Shown here: in pieces, positions 47,126 through 57,102 of the stretch | Numbering within the stretch: position 1 is the stretch's first letter | Layout of the letters: each line of letters begins with the position of its first letter | Origin: Galeopsis tetrahit | Taxonomy: Eukaryota > Streptophyta > Magnoliopsida > Lamiales > Lamiaceae | Direction: 5' to 3' | DNA: 64,000 nt | Assembly (NCBI GenBank): GCA_963675135.1 | Contig: OY776123.1 | Coordinates: 2,916,501 to 2,980,500, forward strand | The notes under the pieces: generated by a model | Told to the model about the DNA's origin: nothing | Databases searched by the model: none | What the model saw: the letters and a program-made list of their open reading frames with translations, nothing else | Position numbers and translations under genes: made by a program

Positions 47126-50100
47126 TCAGCTCAAGCACTTAAGTGGGTCTGTCACCCAGGTTTTGAAAGAAGAGGCAATTTGAGTAGGATATTTGATTGT
47201 GCACCAACTCCAAAGTCTTGTCTTTAGTTCCTCCTTAGTCTTTGTGATCGAGAAAGTCTCATTCCTAAAGAGGGCTGCATTTCTTCCTTTCCATATGAGC
47301 CACACCACGCACATCCATATACATGTGGCAATCTTCTTCCCGTTTCTTCCCCTAATGAGACCTCCAAAACTTTGGAAATGATGTAGCAGGTCTGACGGTG
47401 GAGCCGATGGTAAGTTGAGCCAATTCAGACATTCCATCCACACTTGGTATGCTTTAGGGCATTCCAGGAAGATGTGTTTCTCAGATTCATCGCTTTCACC
47501 GCATAGTACACACCTTAGGTCGTCATTCTGGTTCAGGATGTTTCTTCTTCTTAAGTTGGACCGAGTTGGTAGCCTCCCCCATAGGAGCCTCCATGCGTGG
47601 GCCTTCACTTTTGATGGGGCGAAATTCTTCCAAATGCTTTTGAAGCCTTGTATCTGCTCGTCGTTCAGTTGGGTATCATGACCTTGGTTGAACAGTGCCG
47701 CATATGTCTCCTTCGTAGAGAACTTCCCTGTATTTGATGCACTCCATTTCCACGAGTCTTCGAGTCCTTCCCTTGGTTGAGACCTGTCCATCACAGATAT
47801 CAGATCGTTAAGCAATCCTAGTTCCCTATCAAAAAGTGACCTTCTCCATCTCCATGTCCATCTCCAGCTTTCCCCCTCCCATACACCCATATCCCCCACT
47901 TTTTTCTCTTTATCTATGCTAATCTGGTACAGTCTTCTAAACCTATCCTTGAAAACTCCTTTCCCCGACCAATTTTCCTCCCAAAAAGAAGAATTTCTCC
48001 CATCCCCTAGTTTCTTAGAGAGGTATCCCTGGAACCAACCCCCTTCTCCCTCACCTACCTCCTTTAGAACGTCCTTCCACCATAAAGAGACCCTCCCTAC
48101 CCGCCCTAATGGGAATAGACTATACCCGTTCTCCCCTGGGGTCTCATACCTAGACCTAATTACCCTTGCCCACAAACTGTTTTTTTCATTGAGATATCTC
48201 CATCCCCATTTCCCCAGTAGAGTTTTATTAAAAATTTCAATATCTCTAACTCCTAGACCTCCTAGTTGTTTCGTATTGCAGACTTTTTTCCATTCAATCC
48301 ATGCCACTCTCTTTCCGCTTGACCCACCCCCCCAAAGGAAGTTGCGTTGTAATCTCACAATCTCACTCATGGTTTTCTTTGGTATGTGATAAAAAGACAG
48401 ATAGTATGTTGGAAGAGAAGAGATAACCGAGTTTAACAACGTGATCCTGCCACCCATCGAGATCTTCTTATCGTCCCATCTTGCTAGCCTGTTTTTTATT
48501 CTGTCCACAATCGAGGCCCATTCCGCCGCTTTCCTGTGGTTGGAGCCTACTCTCATTCCCAAATATGTGAACGGGATATTTTCAACTCTACACCCAAGAA
48601 TCTGCGCCATGTCTCTTAGAGTATTTTCTTCCACATTTACTCCACTCACCGAACACTTCCCAAAGTTGATTTTTAGGCCTGACAGCAGTTCCAAATTTCT
48701 GAGCACTCGCCTCATCGTCCATGCGTTCTCCAGGCTTGCGTCCCCCATAAGTATGGTGTCGTCCGCAAACTGTAGATGTGACACTCTAATATTTTCTCGC
48801 CCAATTTCAGCTGCTTTATACAGTCCTTCTTCTGTTGCTCTTTCCATGAGAATGCTCAATCCTTCTGCAGCAATTAGAAATAAGAACGGAGACAGAGGGT
48901 CCCCTTGCCTTAATCCCCTCTCCATTTTGAATTCTCCAGAAGGGCTGCCATTCACTAGAACAGTTGCTGATGCTGTCGTCACACACTCCATTACCCATTT
49001 TCTCCATTTGGGGTGGAAGTTGAGCCTTTCCATCATGAGATCTAGGTAGCCCCAATCGACCGAGTCGTAGGCTTTTGCGAAGTCAATTTTGAAGAAGGCT
49101 CGTACTAACTTTTCCCTTTTTGCTTCATCGATCGCTTCGTTTAGGATAACCACGCTATCCAAAATATTCCTGTTTCCGATGAACGCGGATTGTGCTGTAG
49201 AGATAATGGATGGTAGTACAGATCCAAGTCTTTTTGCCAAGATTTTAGAGATGATCTTGTAAATTCCCCCCACCAAGGATATTGGTCTGAAGTCGTTTAG
49301 ATCTGTACTAACCTCCTTTTTGGGAATGAGCACAATGAACGTAGGATTGAAGCCTTTCACCAATCTTCCGTGGGTATGGAACTCCTCCATGAGTTTGATG
49401 AAATCCGATTCCATTAGGTGCCAGAATTTCTTTAAGAATTCGAAATTGAAACCATCCGGTCCAGGGCTTTTCGAGTTGTCACACTCATCTATGGCATTTC
49501 GGATTTCTTCCTTCGAGAAAGGGGCTGTGAGCATATCATTTTCTGTGGTTGATACCTGTTTTCGTGCAAAACCCGCTGCAGGAATTGGTCTAAGCGTCCT
49601 TTGGTTTTTAAAGTGGTTTCGAAAGTGCTCGAAAACCCCCTTCTTTACTGCTTCCACTTCTTCACTCCATTCTCCTCCCACCATAAGACCCAAGATTTCG
49701 TTTCTTTTCCTTCTTTTGTTGATGTAGTTGTGGAAGAAGCGTGTATTGCAGTCTCCCTCCTTCACCCACTTGCATCTTGATTTTTGGTAGTTAATCATGC
49801 TTTTCTTTTTTAACTCTCGGATCAGTAATGCGGCTGCCCTATTTCTGTTTATGATTTCAGTCTCCTCCAGCCCAAAAACTTCGTCGATTGTATCCAGTTT
49901 CTGAATCTCCTCCTTTTGCTTTTCTATGTTGCGGTCGATGATACCGAACGTATTGGCATTCCACTCCTTCAGATCTGCTTTGAGCCATTTCAGCTTTTCC
50001 TTAATAACATAGCTTCCCCAACCTTGTATTTGGTAGCTATTCCACCTTTCCTCCACAAAATTCTTGAAATCTGGGTGGGTTGACCAGGCGTTGATGCTTC

Positions 50101-50833
50101 GAAACGGCTTTGGCCCCCAATCCTTGACTTTGATCCCCATGAGGATAGGACAATGATCTGAAACTGATCGTTCTAATCCTCTCAGATGCGTGTTTGGCCA
50201 TTGGTTTAGCCATAGGTGGTTTACCAGGGCTCTATCCAGTTTGCTCTTACATGATCCGTCCGCCTTGTACCATGTGAATTTCCTCCCATGCAGTGGGAGG
50301 TCCATCAAGTTTGCAGCATTGATGAATCCATTAAAAGCTTGTATGTCTCTGTGGTTTTGTTGCTGTCCTCTTCCATCCCTTTCTGACCCACAGCGGATTG
50401 CATTGAAATCCCCAATGATACAGATACAGGTAGCGGGACTTTTACTCACAATAATGCTTAGGCGATCCCATAAATCGGTCTTTTCCGTTGAGTTGCATGG
50501 CGCATATATGTTGACGATGCAACATTGGACTCTTTCCTGACCCCACACACCATTTAATATTACTCCCCCAGTCATATGCCAACAGCTGGCCACTCTGAAC
50601 ACTTCTGGGTTCCAGATGGATATGATTCCACCTGATCTTCCTGTTGCTTCTCTTGAGTACCACTCCATTTTTTCTCGACCCCATATTGTTCGGCATGTTG
50701 TTTCGTCCACGCTTTCCAACTTTGATTCTTGAATACAGCATACGTCCACCCCATGTTTCTTAATCAGGTTCCGTAACTCTTCTTTTTTTATTCGGTTCCC
50801 CAAGCCTCGAATATTCATGGATAGAATCTTCAT
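47126..50833 (-). CDS. LINE ORF2: endonuclease, reverse transcriptase, zf-RVT
   Basis: The protein is 1235 aa and carries out target nicking and reverse transcription. The AP-like (EEP) endonuclease occupies about 1-235, with MNIRGLG at 6-12, Glu36 in QESK, Asp142/Asn144 in GDFN and Asp226/His227 in SDHCP. The reverse transcriptase occupies about 495-760. It has FRPISLV at 515-521, Asp584 in FFKIDFAKAYDSVDW, RGLRQGDPLSPFLF at 639-652 and the catalytic FADD at 689-692. A zinc-binding zf-RVT region (CVLCGESDESEKHIFLEC) lies near the C-terminus. No RNase H domain follows. Its ATG overlaps the ORF1 stop as ATGA (50830-50833), so translation may depend on re-initiation. All key residues are present and there is no frameshift or stop. 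Confidence 0.95.
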   Translation of the reverse strand: MKILSMNIRGLGNRIKKEELRNLIKKHGVDVCCIQESKLESVDETTCRTIWGREKMEWYSREATGRSGGIISIWNPEVFRVASCWHMTGGVILNGVWGQERVQCCIVNIYAPCNSTEKTDLWDRLSIIVSKSPATCICIIGDFNAIRCGSERDGRGQQQNHRDIQAFNGFINAANLMDLPLHGRKFTWYKADGSCKSKLDRALVNHLWLNQWPNTHLRGLERSVSDHCPILMGIKVKDWGPKPFRSINAWSTHPDFKNFVEERWNSYQIQGWGSYVIKEKLKWLKADLKEWNANTFGIIDRNIEKQKEEIQKLDTIDEVFGLEETEIINRNRAAALLIRELKKKSMINYQKSRCKWVKEGDCNTRFFHNYINKRRKRNEILGLMVGGEWSEEVEAVKKGVFEHFRNHFKNQRTLRPIPAAGFARKQVSTTENDMLTAPFSKEEIRNAIDECDNSKSPGPDGFNFEFLKKFWHLMESDFIKLMEEFHTHGRLVKGFNPTFIVLIPKKEVSTDLNDFRPISLVGGIYKIISKILAKRLGSVLPSIISTAQSAFIGNRNILDSVVILNEAIDEAKREKLVRAFFKIDFAKAYDSVDWGYLDLMMERLNFHPKWRKWVMECVTTASATVLVNGSPSGEFKMERGLRQGDPLSPFLFLIAAEGLSILMERATEEGLYKAAEIGRENIRVSHLQFADDTILMGDASLENAWTMRRVLRNLELLSGLKINFGKCSVSGVNVEENTLRDMAQILGCRVENIPFTYLGMRVGSNHRKAAEWASIVDRIKNRLARWDDKKISMGGRITLLNSVISSLPTYYLSFYHIPKKTMSEIVRLQRNFLWGGGSSGKRVAWIEWKKVCNTKQLGGLGVRDIEIFNKTLLGKWGWRYLNEKNSLWARVIRSRYETPGENGYSLFPLGRVGRVSLWWKDVLKEVGEGEGGWFQGYLSKKLGDGRNSSFWEENWSGKGVFKDRFRRLYQISIDKEKKVGDMGVWEGESWRWTWRWRRSLFDRELGLLNDLISVMDRSQPREGLEDSWKWSASNTGKFSTKETYAALFNQGHDTQLNDEQIQGFKSIWKNFAPSKVKAHAWRLLWGRLPTRSNLRRRNILNQNDDLRCVLCGESDESEKHIFLECPKAYQVWMECLNWLNLPSAPPSDLLHHFQSFGGLIRGRNGKKIATCIWMCVVWLIWKGRNAALFRNETFSITKTKEELKTRLWSWCTIKYPTQIASSFKTWVTDPLKCLS

Positions 50834-53412
50834 GGATTACACTCTTCTGCCCCTCCTTCTGCAACAACTTTCTTTGACTTTGCTTTTCCCTCCATCTCTA
50901 GGAGCTTACTGATCTCCTGTGCATCGGATGTTCTTGTCTGAAGCCCTAGGCTTTTCCCGAGGCCCCATGTTTTTGAGGCCTCTGTTCCCGTGTCGGTCAC
51001 TGCAGAAATGGGCAGATTCCGTTTTCCTTTCCCCTTTTTTGTTTTTTTACTTTGATCTGCTACCTTCTCTGTTTCCGATTCAAGGCCTTTTGAGAAAACT
51101 GACCATCTCTTTGTCTCCATTTGCCACAATTCCATCTTGCTTACCTTCTTTTTAGGGGGGTTTTTTCGGGGTTTGTAGGTTGGTTTAAAGGAGATGTTTG
51201 GGTTTTGGTTTGAGAGGAGTTGGGGGGTGTATTCAGAAAAGCGAAGAGTTTTGGTTTGCTCATCCGGTCCTGAAGCAGGCGTGGGTGTGATATGTGAGGG
51301 GGGTGTAGGCGCGGATGAGGGAGTAACGAGTTTAGATGGGGATGATCGGGGGTTGATATCCGAGTGGGGAGGGCAGAAAAATAAAGGGGGTGTATCTCTG
51401 GTGTGTTTTGGGGATGAGGGGGGTGGGGTGGGGGTAGTTTGGCCTTTAGTGGGTGTGGGCCCCCCAGTATGTTGGGTAGTGGCAGGCTGCAAGGAGGGTA
51501 TATGTTGGGGGTGGCAGAAAGTGAGAGGGGGGGTGGTATCAGGGGTGGGTGTATGGGATGTGAAGGGGGCAGCAAGGTTTGGATGGGGGGTGGGCCCACC
51601 AGTATGAAGGGGCGTGTCAGGAAAGGTATTTTGGGTAAGGGGGGGGACCGCAGGCCTTTCTGGGTCAGAATCAGTTTTTGACCCAAACAAATTGGAGTCA
51701 GATGTGGGCCCCGAGAGAGAGTGGGCCTGGGTAGTGGTATTAGGGTTTTTACACATACCTTCTGCCTCACTCGCCAATTTGCCGCTTTCTGAGGGAGTAG
51801 TGGCCGCTATTTCCTGATTTTGAATTTCTTTCTCAAATACTTCTTGATACGCATCCGAAAAGTGGGACCCTACCTCGATATTTGGTGACGGCGCCATGAT
51901 TGAATTTGATTCACGCTGTTTCCATGAACTGACATTCTTTTCTTGTTCCAAGATATCATTAACAGCCTTGCAGTTAATATCTCCTCGGGGCCCATCCGGA
52001 TTTGTGCATTGTACGAGGCGGTACGTTCCTTGCGAAACGGTTTCCGATTTGGAGGGGTCACCGGAATCGCAGTTTTGCCGTCCGTGCTCTGCCGCCGCCG
52101 ATCGTCCATGCTCTGTCGCCGCCGCCGGACCGCCCGTGTTTTTTCCGTCGCGGTCATCATCTTCGGAGGACCACTCAGCCCCATCGATCTCTCCTTCCAC
52201 ATCGGAATCAGTTTCACATTCCAATTCACCCTGCCAATCTTGATTTACGTCTCCCTGTTCCTCCATTATTCTGCAATTAAAAATATTGCCGTCGATCTCT
52301 AACCGGGCGAGCAGATTCACATATTTGAGGTATGGAATGGACAGTAGGATTCTTGCATAATCGAGCCTGGCTTGTGATTTTGTCTGTTCGTCGATTCTAA
52401 TCAATTTCCCAATGGAGGCACTCGCTATTTCGAAGAAACGGGCGTTCCATACTTGTGCAGGAACACCGATCCATCTCGTCCATACCCGTCGTTTGTGACT
52501 CACATCTATCGGTCGCCATTCTCTGTACCATTCAAACCAGTATTGAAACCACTCCTCCATGGCTCCCGATAACTCGTTGTGGCTTTTTCCGGATACATTC
52601 TGAATAAGAATCGCGTCCTCTCCTAGCGTTCTCAGTTTTAGGATGTTTACACACTCCTGTTGTAGCTCCTCACCGTGATCCTCCCACGAGAACTCCTTTC
52701 TTAAAACGCCCGTGTAACATTCTCCAAGCCACTTCGTCTCCTCCATTGTTGTTTGGAATTTGACAGTCATGTCCTCTCCAGGATTTGTGTTCTTGTGGAC
52801 AGGGGAGGTTCCGAGAGACTTCACAACATCTGAGAAAGATGACTCTTTTCTCAAGATGTTTCTGTTTGGTTCAAAAGGGGGGGCTTGAACCGGGTGCTTC
52901 TGGACACGCCGATCATCCTTCGTTCTCCCGTAGCGTGGCACGTAGGCTCTGATTTTGTAGCTTCCCATCCATACTTCATTGAGCGCTTTGAGCATGCTTT
53001 CTTCGTCCGCGTTGCATTCGAACCTCACGAAACCGAAAGGTTTGCCCTCCTTGTCATTTTTGAGTGGTCTAAAAATGTCCATCACCTTTCCAACTCTGTT
53101 AAAGCTGTATTTTAGATCCTCCGTCGTGCTTTCGGCCGGAAAATTTCTGAAAAAGAAGGTGACCACGTTTTTCATCTTGAGGTCGATAAGTTTTTCCTTC
53201 CAGGCGGCGTTGCCACGGAATTTTCGTCGGGAAATCTCTACCTCTTCCAGGTTCCTATCTGTCTTCTGTGGCTTACTATGGGTTTGGGTGTAGCTACGGT
53301 TTGGATTGTTAAAGTGCCTCACCGGAAAACTCTCGGAAAAGGGTCGGTTGTTCCTACGGCTAACTCTCACCCACTCTCCTCCCCCTCTCTCACACTCTCT
53401 CTCTCTAGACAT
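50830..53412 (-). CDS. LINE ORF1: RRM-containing RNA-binding protein
   Basis: The protein is 860 aa from the ATG at 53412 (MSRERECERG). The frame is open a little further upstream, but that part lies in the flank. An RRM occupies about 83-160, with RNP2 TFFFRNFP at 85-92 and RNP1 KPFGFVRF at 124-131. A second conserved segment follows (FEIASASIGKLIRIDE, ARILLSIPY, FNCRIMEEQ), similar to the DUF4283-like region of plant LINE ORF1 proteins. The C-terminal half is low-complexity, rich in Pro/Thr/Ser, with lysine-rich patches near the end (RKNPPKKKVSKME, KKTKKGKGKR). I see no CCHC knuckle. It probably packages element RNA. The stop codon overlaps the ORF2 start by ATGA. Confidence 0.92.
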   Translation of the reverse strand: MSRERECERGGGEWVRVSRRNNRPFSESFPVRHFNNPNRSYTQTHSKPQKTDRNLEEVEISRRKFRGNAAWKEKLIDLKMKNVVTFFFRNFPAESTTEDLKYSFNRVGKVMDIFRPLKNDKEGKPFGFVRFECNADEESMLKALNEVWMGSYKIRAYVPRYGRTKDDRRVQKHPVQAPPFEPNRNILRKESSFSDVVKSLGTSPVHKNTNPGEDMTVKFQTTMEETKWLGECYTGVLRKEFSWEDHGEELQQECVNILKLRTLGEDAILIQNVSGKSHNELSGAMEEWFQYWFEWYREWRPIDVSHKRRVWTRWIGVPAQVWNARFFEIASASIGKLIRIDEQTKSQARLDYARILLSIPYLKYVNLLARLEIDGNIFNCRIMEEQGDVNQDWQGELECETDSDVEGEIDGAEWSSEDDDRDGKNTGGPAAATEHGRSAAAEHGRQNCDSGDPSKSETVSQGTYRLVQCTNPDGPRGDINCKAVNDILEQEKNVSSWKQRESNSIMAPSPNIEVGSHFSDAYQEVFEKEIQNQEIAATTPSESGKLASEAEGMCKNPNTTTQAHSLSGPTSDSNLFGSKTDSDPERPAVPPLTQNTFPDTPLHTGGPTPHPNLAAPFTSHTPTPDTTPPLTFCHPQHIPSLQPATTQHTGGPTPTKGQTTPTPPPSSPKHTRDTPPLFFCPPHSDINPRSSPSKLVTPSSAPTPPSHITPTPASGPDEQTKTLRFSEYTPQLLSNQNPNISFKPTYKPRKNPPKKKVSKMELWQMETKRWSVFSKGLESETEKVADQSKKTKKGKGKRNLPISAVTDTGTEASKTWGLGKSLGLQTRTSDAQEISKLLEMEGKAKSKKVVAEGGAEECNP

Positions 53413-53429
53413 ATAAAACCTCTTTTTTC

Positions 53430-53447
53430 GGACCAACACCTTGAATT
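53430..53447. repeat. Target-site duplication of the LINE, 5' side
   Basis: This is the second copy of GGACCAACACCTTGAATT, which fixes the 5' border of the element at 53429. Confidence 0.93.
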
Positions 53448-54028
53448 ATCTTTTACGAGTCATATGATTTTAGTTAGAAAATACATGATTGTTAGGGTTC
53501 ACCATCATTTGCTTAAATATTTATGGCACGAACATGATAAACTTTATTGCACATGCAATGTCATCAAGGATATATTACTAACAAACTCAAAAGACAACGA
53601 GACTTATCGATCACTGAATTTAATAAGTGAGTATTGGCTCAACTGTAATATATTAATGTTTTGAAGAGCTTATAATGAGATTTTTTTTTAATATCTTACT
53701 ATATATAGTTTAATAAAGAATATTTAAATACGCTCTTCATTTGATAAGAGTATACAAAATAGTTTTTATTTACCATATTATTTTATTCAAATGCTTTAAC
53801 TACCTTTTAGAGAGTTAATTCAAATAATATAGCGTAATTAAACGAGGTGAATTTATTTAAATATTATGAAATTGAAATGGAGTCTCGAAAATGTAGTGTA
53901 TTTTGGGAATGTTTTAATTAAGTAATATCGCATGTTTGCATGCAATTTGGCATCAAACATCGCACGCTGCATACATACCTATTTCAAATTTGAAGATCCT
54001 TAATTATGAATCATTTTAAATACAATAG
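53448..54028. other. Intergenic DNA
   Basis: AT-rich sequence with no recognisable gene or element. Confidence 0.4.
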
Positions 54029-54965
54029 TGTTGGGGGTAAAACAAGTCTCGTATCGGAAAGACATTAAGGTGCGGTTTGGTTAGGGATTGTGGAGGATGG
54101 GGATTGAAAAAATATGAATGGGGTAATCCATGAATAGTGGAGTAATTGAATAATAGTTGTGTTTGGATAGAGATTGAAAAATAGATGTGGATAGAGAACT
54201 TTATGTCAAATCAAGTAAGAAATAGAATAAATGTGTGTAAGAAAGTAGGAGAGAGAATAAATGTGTGGAAGAAAAGTAGGAGAGAGAATAGATGTGTGAA
54301 ATAAAAATAGGAGCGAGAATGAGTGATTAAAAGAAAAAAATGGTGATGTGATTGTATAAAAATAGGTTTGTAGGTGTATTATAGGAATAAATGTGTATTT
54401 GGATGGAGAGGGATGGGATGGGGGATTGTCCATCCAAATCCGGATGGGCCAATCCCAAACCAAACACAGCCTAAAGGATTATGTACTATGAAAGGATGGA
54501 CTAGTATTCATTGGTATGAGACCTTTTCGGGAAACTCAAAAGCAAAGCTGTGAGGGTTTGACAAACCCAAAGCGGACAATATCATACCAAGTGGAAAATA
54601 AGGAAAGGGTCCATCCTGCAAAAACCCTAACAATTGGTCCTAGACGAATGTGATGTGGAGGAGTTCTCGGTGTCAAACTGTGAAAAAGACGGAACGCGAG
54701 TAATCCTTGGAGAAACGACAGGGTGAGTCTCTGTGGACTAGGAACGATGACCTAGATAGAGCGGGCCGTTTGAGGGGAGGCTCGGTGGTCGATCTTTTTT
54801 TGAAGGGAGAGGATTGTTGGGGTCAAACAAGTTCCACATAAAAAAGGCATCATAGACTATAAAAGGGTGGACTAGTATTCCATTGGTTTGAGACCTTTTG
54901 AAAAAATACAAAAGCAAAATTGTGAGAGTTTGACAAACCCAAAACGGATAATATCGATCATACCA
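54029..54965. mobile_element. TRIM-like LTR element 3, LTR split by a MITE
   Basis: Both LTRs begin TGTTGGGG and end ATCATACCA. The right LTR (54815-54965) is 151 bp. The left LTR (54029-54589) is 561 bp, or 155 bp once the Tourist MITE and its TAA duplication are removed, so the two match in length. A purine tract, GAAGGGAGAGGA, directly precedes the right LTR. The interior (54590-54814) is non-coding. No matching target duplication was found. Confidence 0.82.
54069..54471. mobile_element. Tourist-like MITE, copy 2 (reverse orientation)
   Basis: The 403-bp element has ends GGTGCGGTTTGGTTAGGGAT and AATCCCAAACCAAACACAGCC. It is flanked by TAA at 54066-54068 and 54472-54474. It is the inverse of the copy at 42124-42579, with matching GGGCCAATCCCAAACCAAAC on the right. 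Confidence 0.88.
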
Positions 54966-55234
54966 CTGTATGTGTGTGTGTATATATAGTAAAAAATGTT
55001 AAATTCTAGGCTATAAGTATTAGAAAAATCAAACTAACCTTGGAGGTTGGGAATTGAGAGATTTTCAAGAAAAAACACAACAAAAATTTGAAGAAAGGTT
55101 GCTTTTGCACATGAATCTCGTACTTTGAAGGGTGGGGGGGCTCGACGAAACAGGGACTGTGTTTCTGTAGTTCACAATTACATTAATTAATTAACTATTA
55201 ATGGTTGTAATTTCCGATCAAAAATAAAAATTAA

Positions 55235-56094
55235 GGGCGCGGTTATACACACACCAACCCTTTTGTGTAAAAAAAAAAAAAAATTGAAGATGAGTGCACC
55301 AACCCACTCATTTTATACCAGGATCATACATTCATCCCAATATCACCATAAACCCTAAATCCATTCATCCCACCATCACCATCACCACCACCATCAAAAC
55401 ATTCAAGGTGTTCGAAAAAAAAAAAAACAGATTAAATGTTCGAAAAAAAATATGGAACACAGATTACATGTTCGAAAATTTTGACTGAACAAACTAAAGG
55501 TGTTCGAAAAAATTTCTTGAACAAATTTCATTTGTCCGAAAAAAAAGATCGGACATCGTGTTCAAAAAAAATTCATGAACAAACTCAAGTTGTTCGAAAA
55601 AAATTTCAAAACAAACACAAATTGTTCGAATTTTTTTTCAAAACAATCGCAAGTTGTTCGAAAAAAGATCTCGAACAATTACCAAAAACCCTTATTTTCC
55701 TAATTTTTATTAAACCTAGACTTACCTAAGGCGGCGGCGGCAGGGGAGGGCACGAACGGCAACGGCGCTGAGGCGAGGGGGTGCGGCCGCAAAGGGGAAG
55801 GGAGGGGAACAACTGCAAAAAAAAATGCACATTTGCCGATTTTTTTTTATAAGTGACTAGAGAAGACGACGGGAGGCCGTCGACGCCGAGGGAAGGGGAG
55901 GGGGATGACGGGGCCGCTCGTGAGAGGGAAGGGGAGGAGGCAAAAATGGAGTGGGTGTACCAAATGAGTGAAGGATTTAAAGTTTTAATGGGGAGAAGGG
56001 TATTTTTGAGTTTTTATCGTGGGTGTCCTCATCTTACAATGTGTGTGTTTATCCAGTGGGTGTCCTCAATAGGTTGGTGTGTATAACCGCGCCC
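55235..56094. mobile_element. Family B (Mutator-like) element, copy 3
   Basis: The 860-bp element has an exact 9-bp target duplication, AAAAATTAA, at 55226-55234 and 56095-56103. The ends are GGGCGCGGTTATACACACAC and its inverse, a subfamily differing from copies 1 and 2 after the first eight bases. A GTTCGAA array, an AAACCTAGACTTACCTAAGG junction (a donor, TTAG/GTAAGT, on the - strand) and a GC-rich block follow in the same order as in copy 2. Confidence 0.9.
55425..55675. repeat. GTTCGAA-cored repeat array in family B copy 3
   Basis: Units such as TGTTCGAAAAAAATTTC and GAACAAACTCAAGTTGTTCG recur every 25-33 bp. As in copy 2, the array pairs GTTCGAA with a CAAAC or GAACAAAC spacer. Confidence 0.8.
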
Positions 56095-56177
56095 AAAAAT
56101 TAATGGTTGTGATTTTGGGATCGATAGGCTTAATTGTGGATGGACTTTGGTTTCATTGGGCCTTTATAGTTTTAAAA

Positions 56178-56344
56178 GGCCCTGGCTATATACCCCTCCA
56201 ACCTTGTTAGATATACCCCCAAATTTTCGTAACCCCTAAAAATACATTATGTTAGATGTACTTTCTCCTAAAATGTCTAATATTCCACTTTCTCTTAAAA
56301 TTATTCATGTTAAATGTACCCCTACAAACACAAACCCTAAAAAA
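56178..56344. mobile_element. Family A element, copy 2 (left fragment)
   Basis: The left terminus, identical to copy 1 for more than 30 bp (GGCCCTGGCTATATACCCCT), continues through CCTACAAACACAAACCCTAA. It is then interrupted by family B copy 4. The matching right end is not found as a separate piece. Confidence 0.75.
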
Positions 56345-57056
56345 GGGCACAATTATACGCACACACGCGATGGTTGAGGACACCCACCTAAAAAAAAATC
56401 AACTCAAGGATACATGGAATGTTCAATAAACCCTTTCTTGAAATTTTGAAAAAAAAAAAAAATCGGCCGATGAGTACATCCACCCACTTATCTATAGCGG
56501 GAAGTTGAATAGGCGATTAAACAGACGAAAAAAATTACCAAAAAAGAAATACTCAATTTTGGGTGTTGGAGTGGTCGAATATGGTTGATATTGAGGCAAT
56601 GACTACTTGTGGGGTGCTAAACACTCATTTGTAAGTTTTTTTACTTGCTTTGAAATGATTTTTTTGAATTTTTTAGTTAGGGTTTAGGGTTGTTTTTGTT
56701 ATGATTTATACTTTTTTTTTTAGTAGTAGCTTGTTTAAATAATATGCGTTTAGAACATATATTTTGACACCCTACATTTGTTTGCCCTGTTTTTCTAATC
56801 GATGCATATTTCGAGTCTATTTCTCGAAAATTATTTTCATTTTTCGTTTTTTTTTTCGGACAACGTACATATTTTCTAAGATTATTGTTGAAAAATGTTT
56901 ATTATTTTGAGTATTTATTTTGAGATATGTGCTTAGATTAATATTGGATAAGGGTACTTTAGGATTTTTAGGATGGGTGTACTCCTTCCATGGTGAATGT
57001 GCTAAGCGAGTGGGTGTGGGTGTCCTCAACAATCACATGTGCATAAAACCTTGCCC
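56345..57056. mobile_element. Family B element, copy 4 (diverged)
   Basis: The left end GGGCACAATTATACGCACAC continues to GGTTGAGGACACCC. The right end is inverse (GGGTGTCCTCAACAATCACA). It keeps the subterminal GATGAGTACATCCACCCAC phrase of the family. No exact 9-bp duplication is seen and the GTTCGAA array is absent or eroded, so this is an old copy. Confidence 0.65.
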
Positions 57057-57102
57057 AAATTTAACGATACATTGGTATGATAGATGCTAAGCGAGTGGGA
57101 GT

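Larger units (their letters stand above)
46998..53429 (-). mobile_element. L1-type LINE retrotransposon with two intact ORFs
   Basis: The element is about 6.4 kb and inserted on the - strand. It has a poly(A) tail (T-run at 46996-47015 on the + strand), two intact ORFs in the usual order, and an exact 18-bp target duplication (46980-46997 and 53430-53447). This is the mark of target-primed reverse transcription. The 5' end lies only 17 nt before the first ATG of ORF1, so the leader is either extremely short or slightly truncated. The intact ORFs, preserved tail and perfect target duplication suggest a young insertion. Confidence 0.95.

Noticed and set aside
47193..49727. Many + strand ORFs of 60-200 aa across the LINE
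   Set aside because: They are antisense shadows of ORF2, whose domains are clear on the - strand.
51141..52302. Long overlapping ORFs on both strands in the LINE ORF1 region
   Set aside because: The Pro/Thr-rich tail of ORF1 has skewed composition that keeps other frames open. Only the frame with the RRM is supported.
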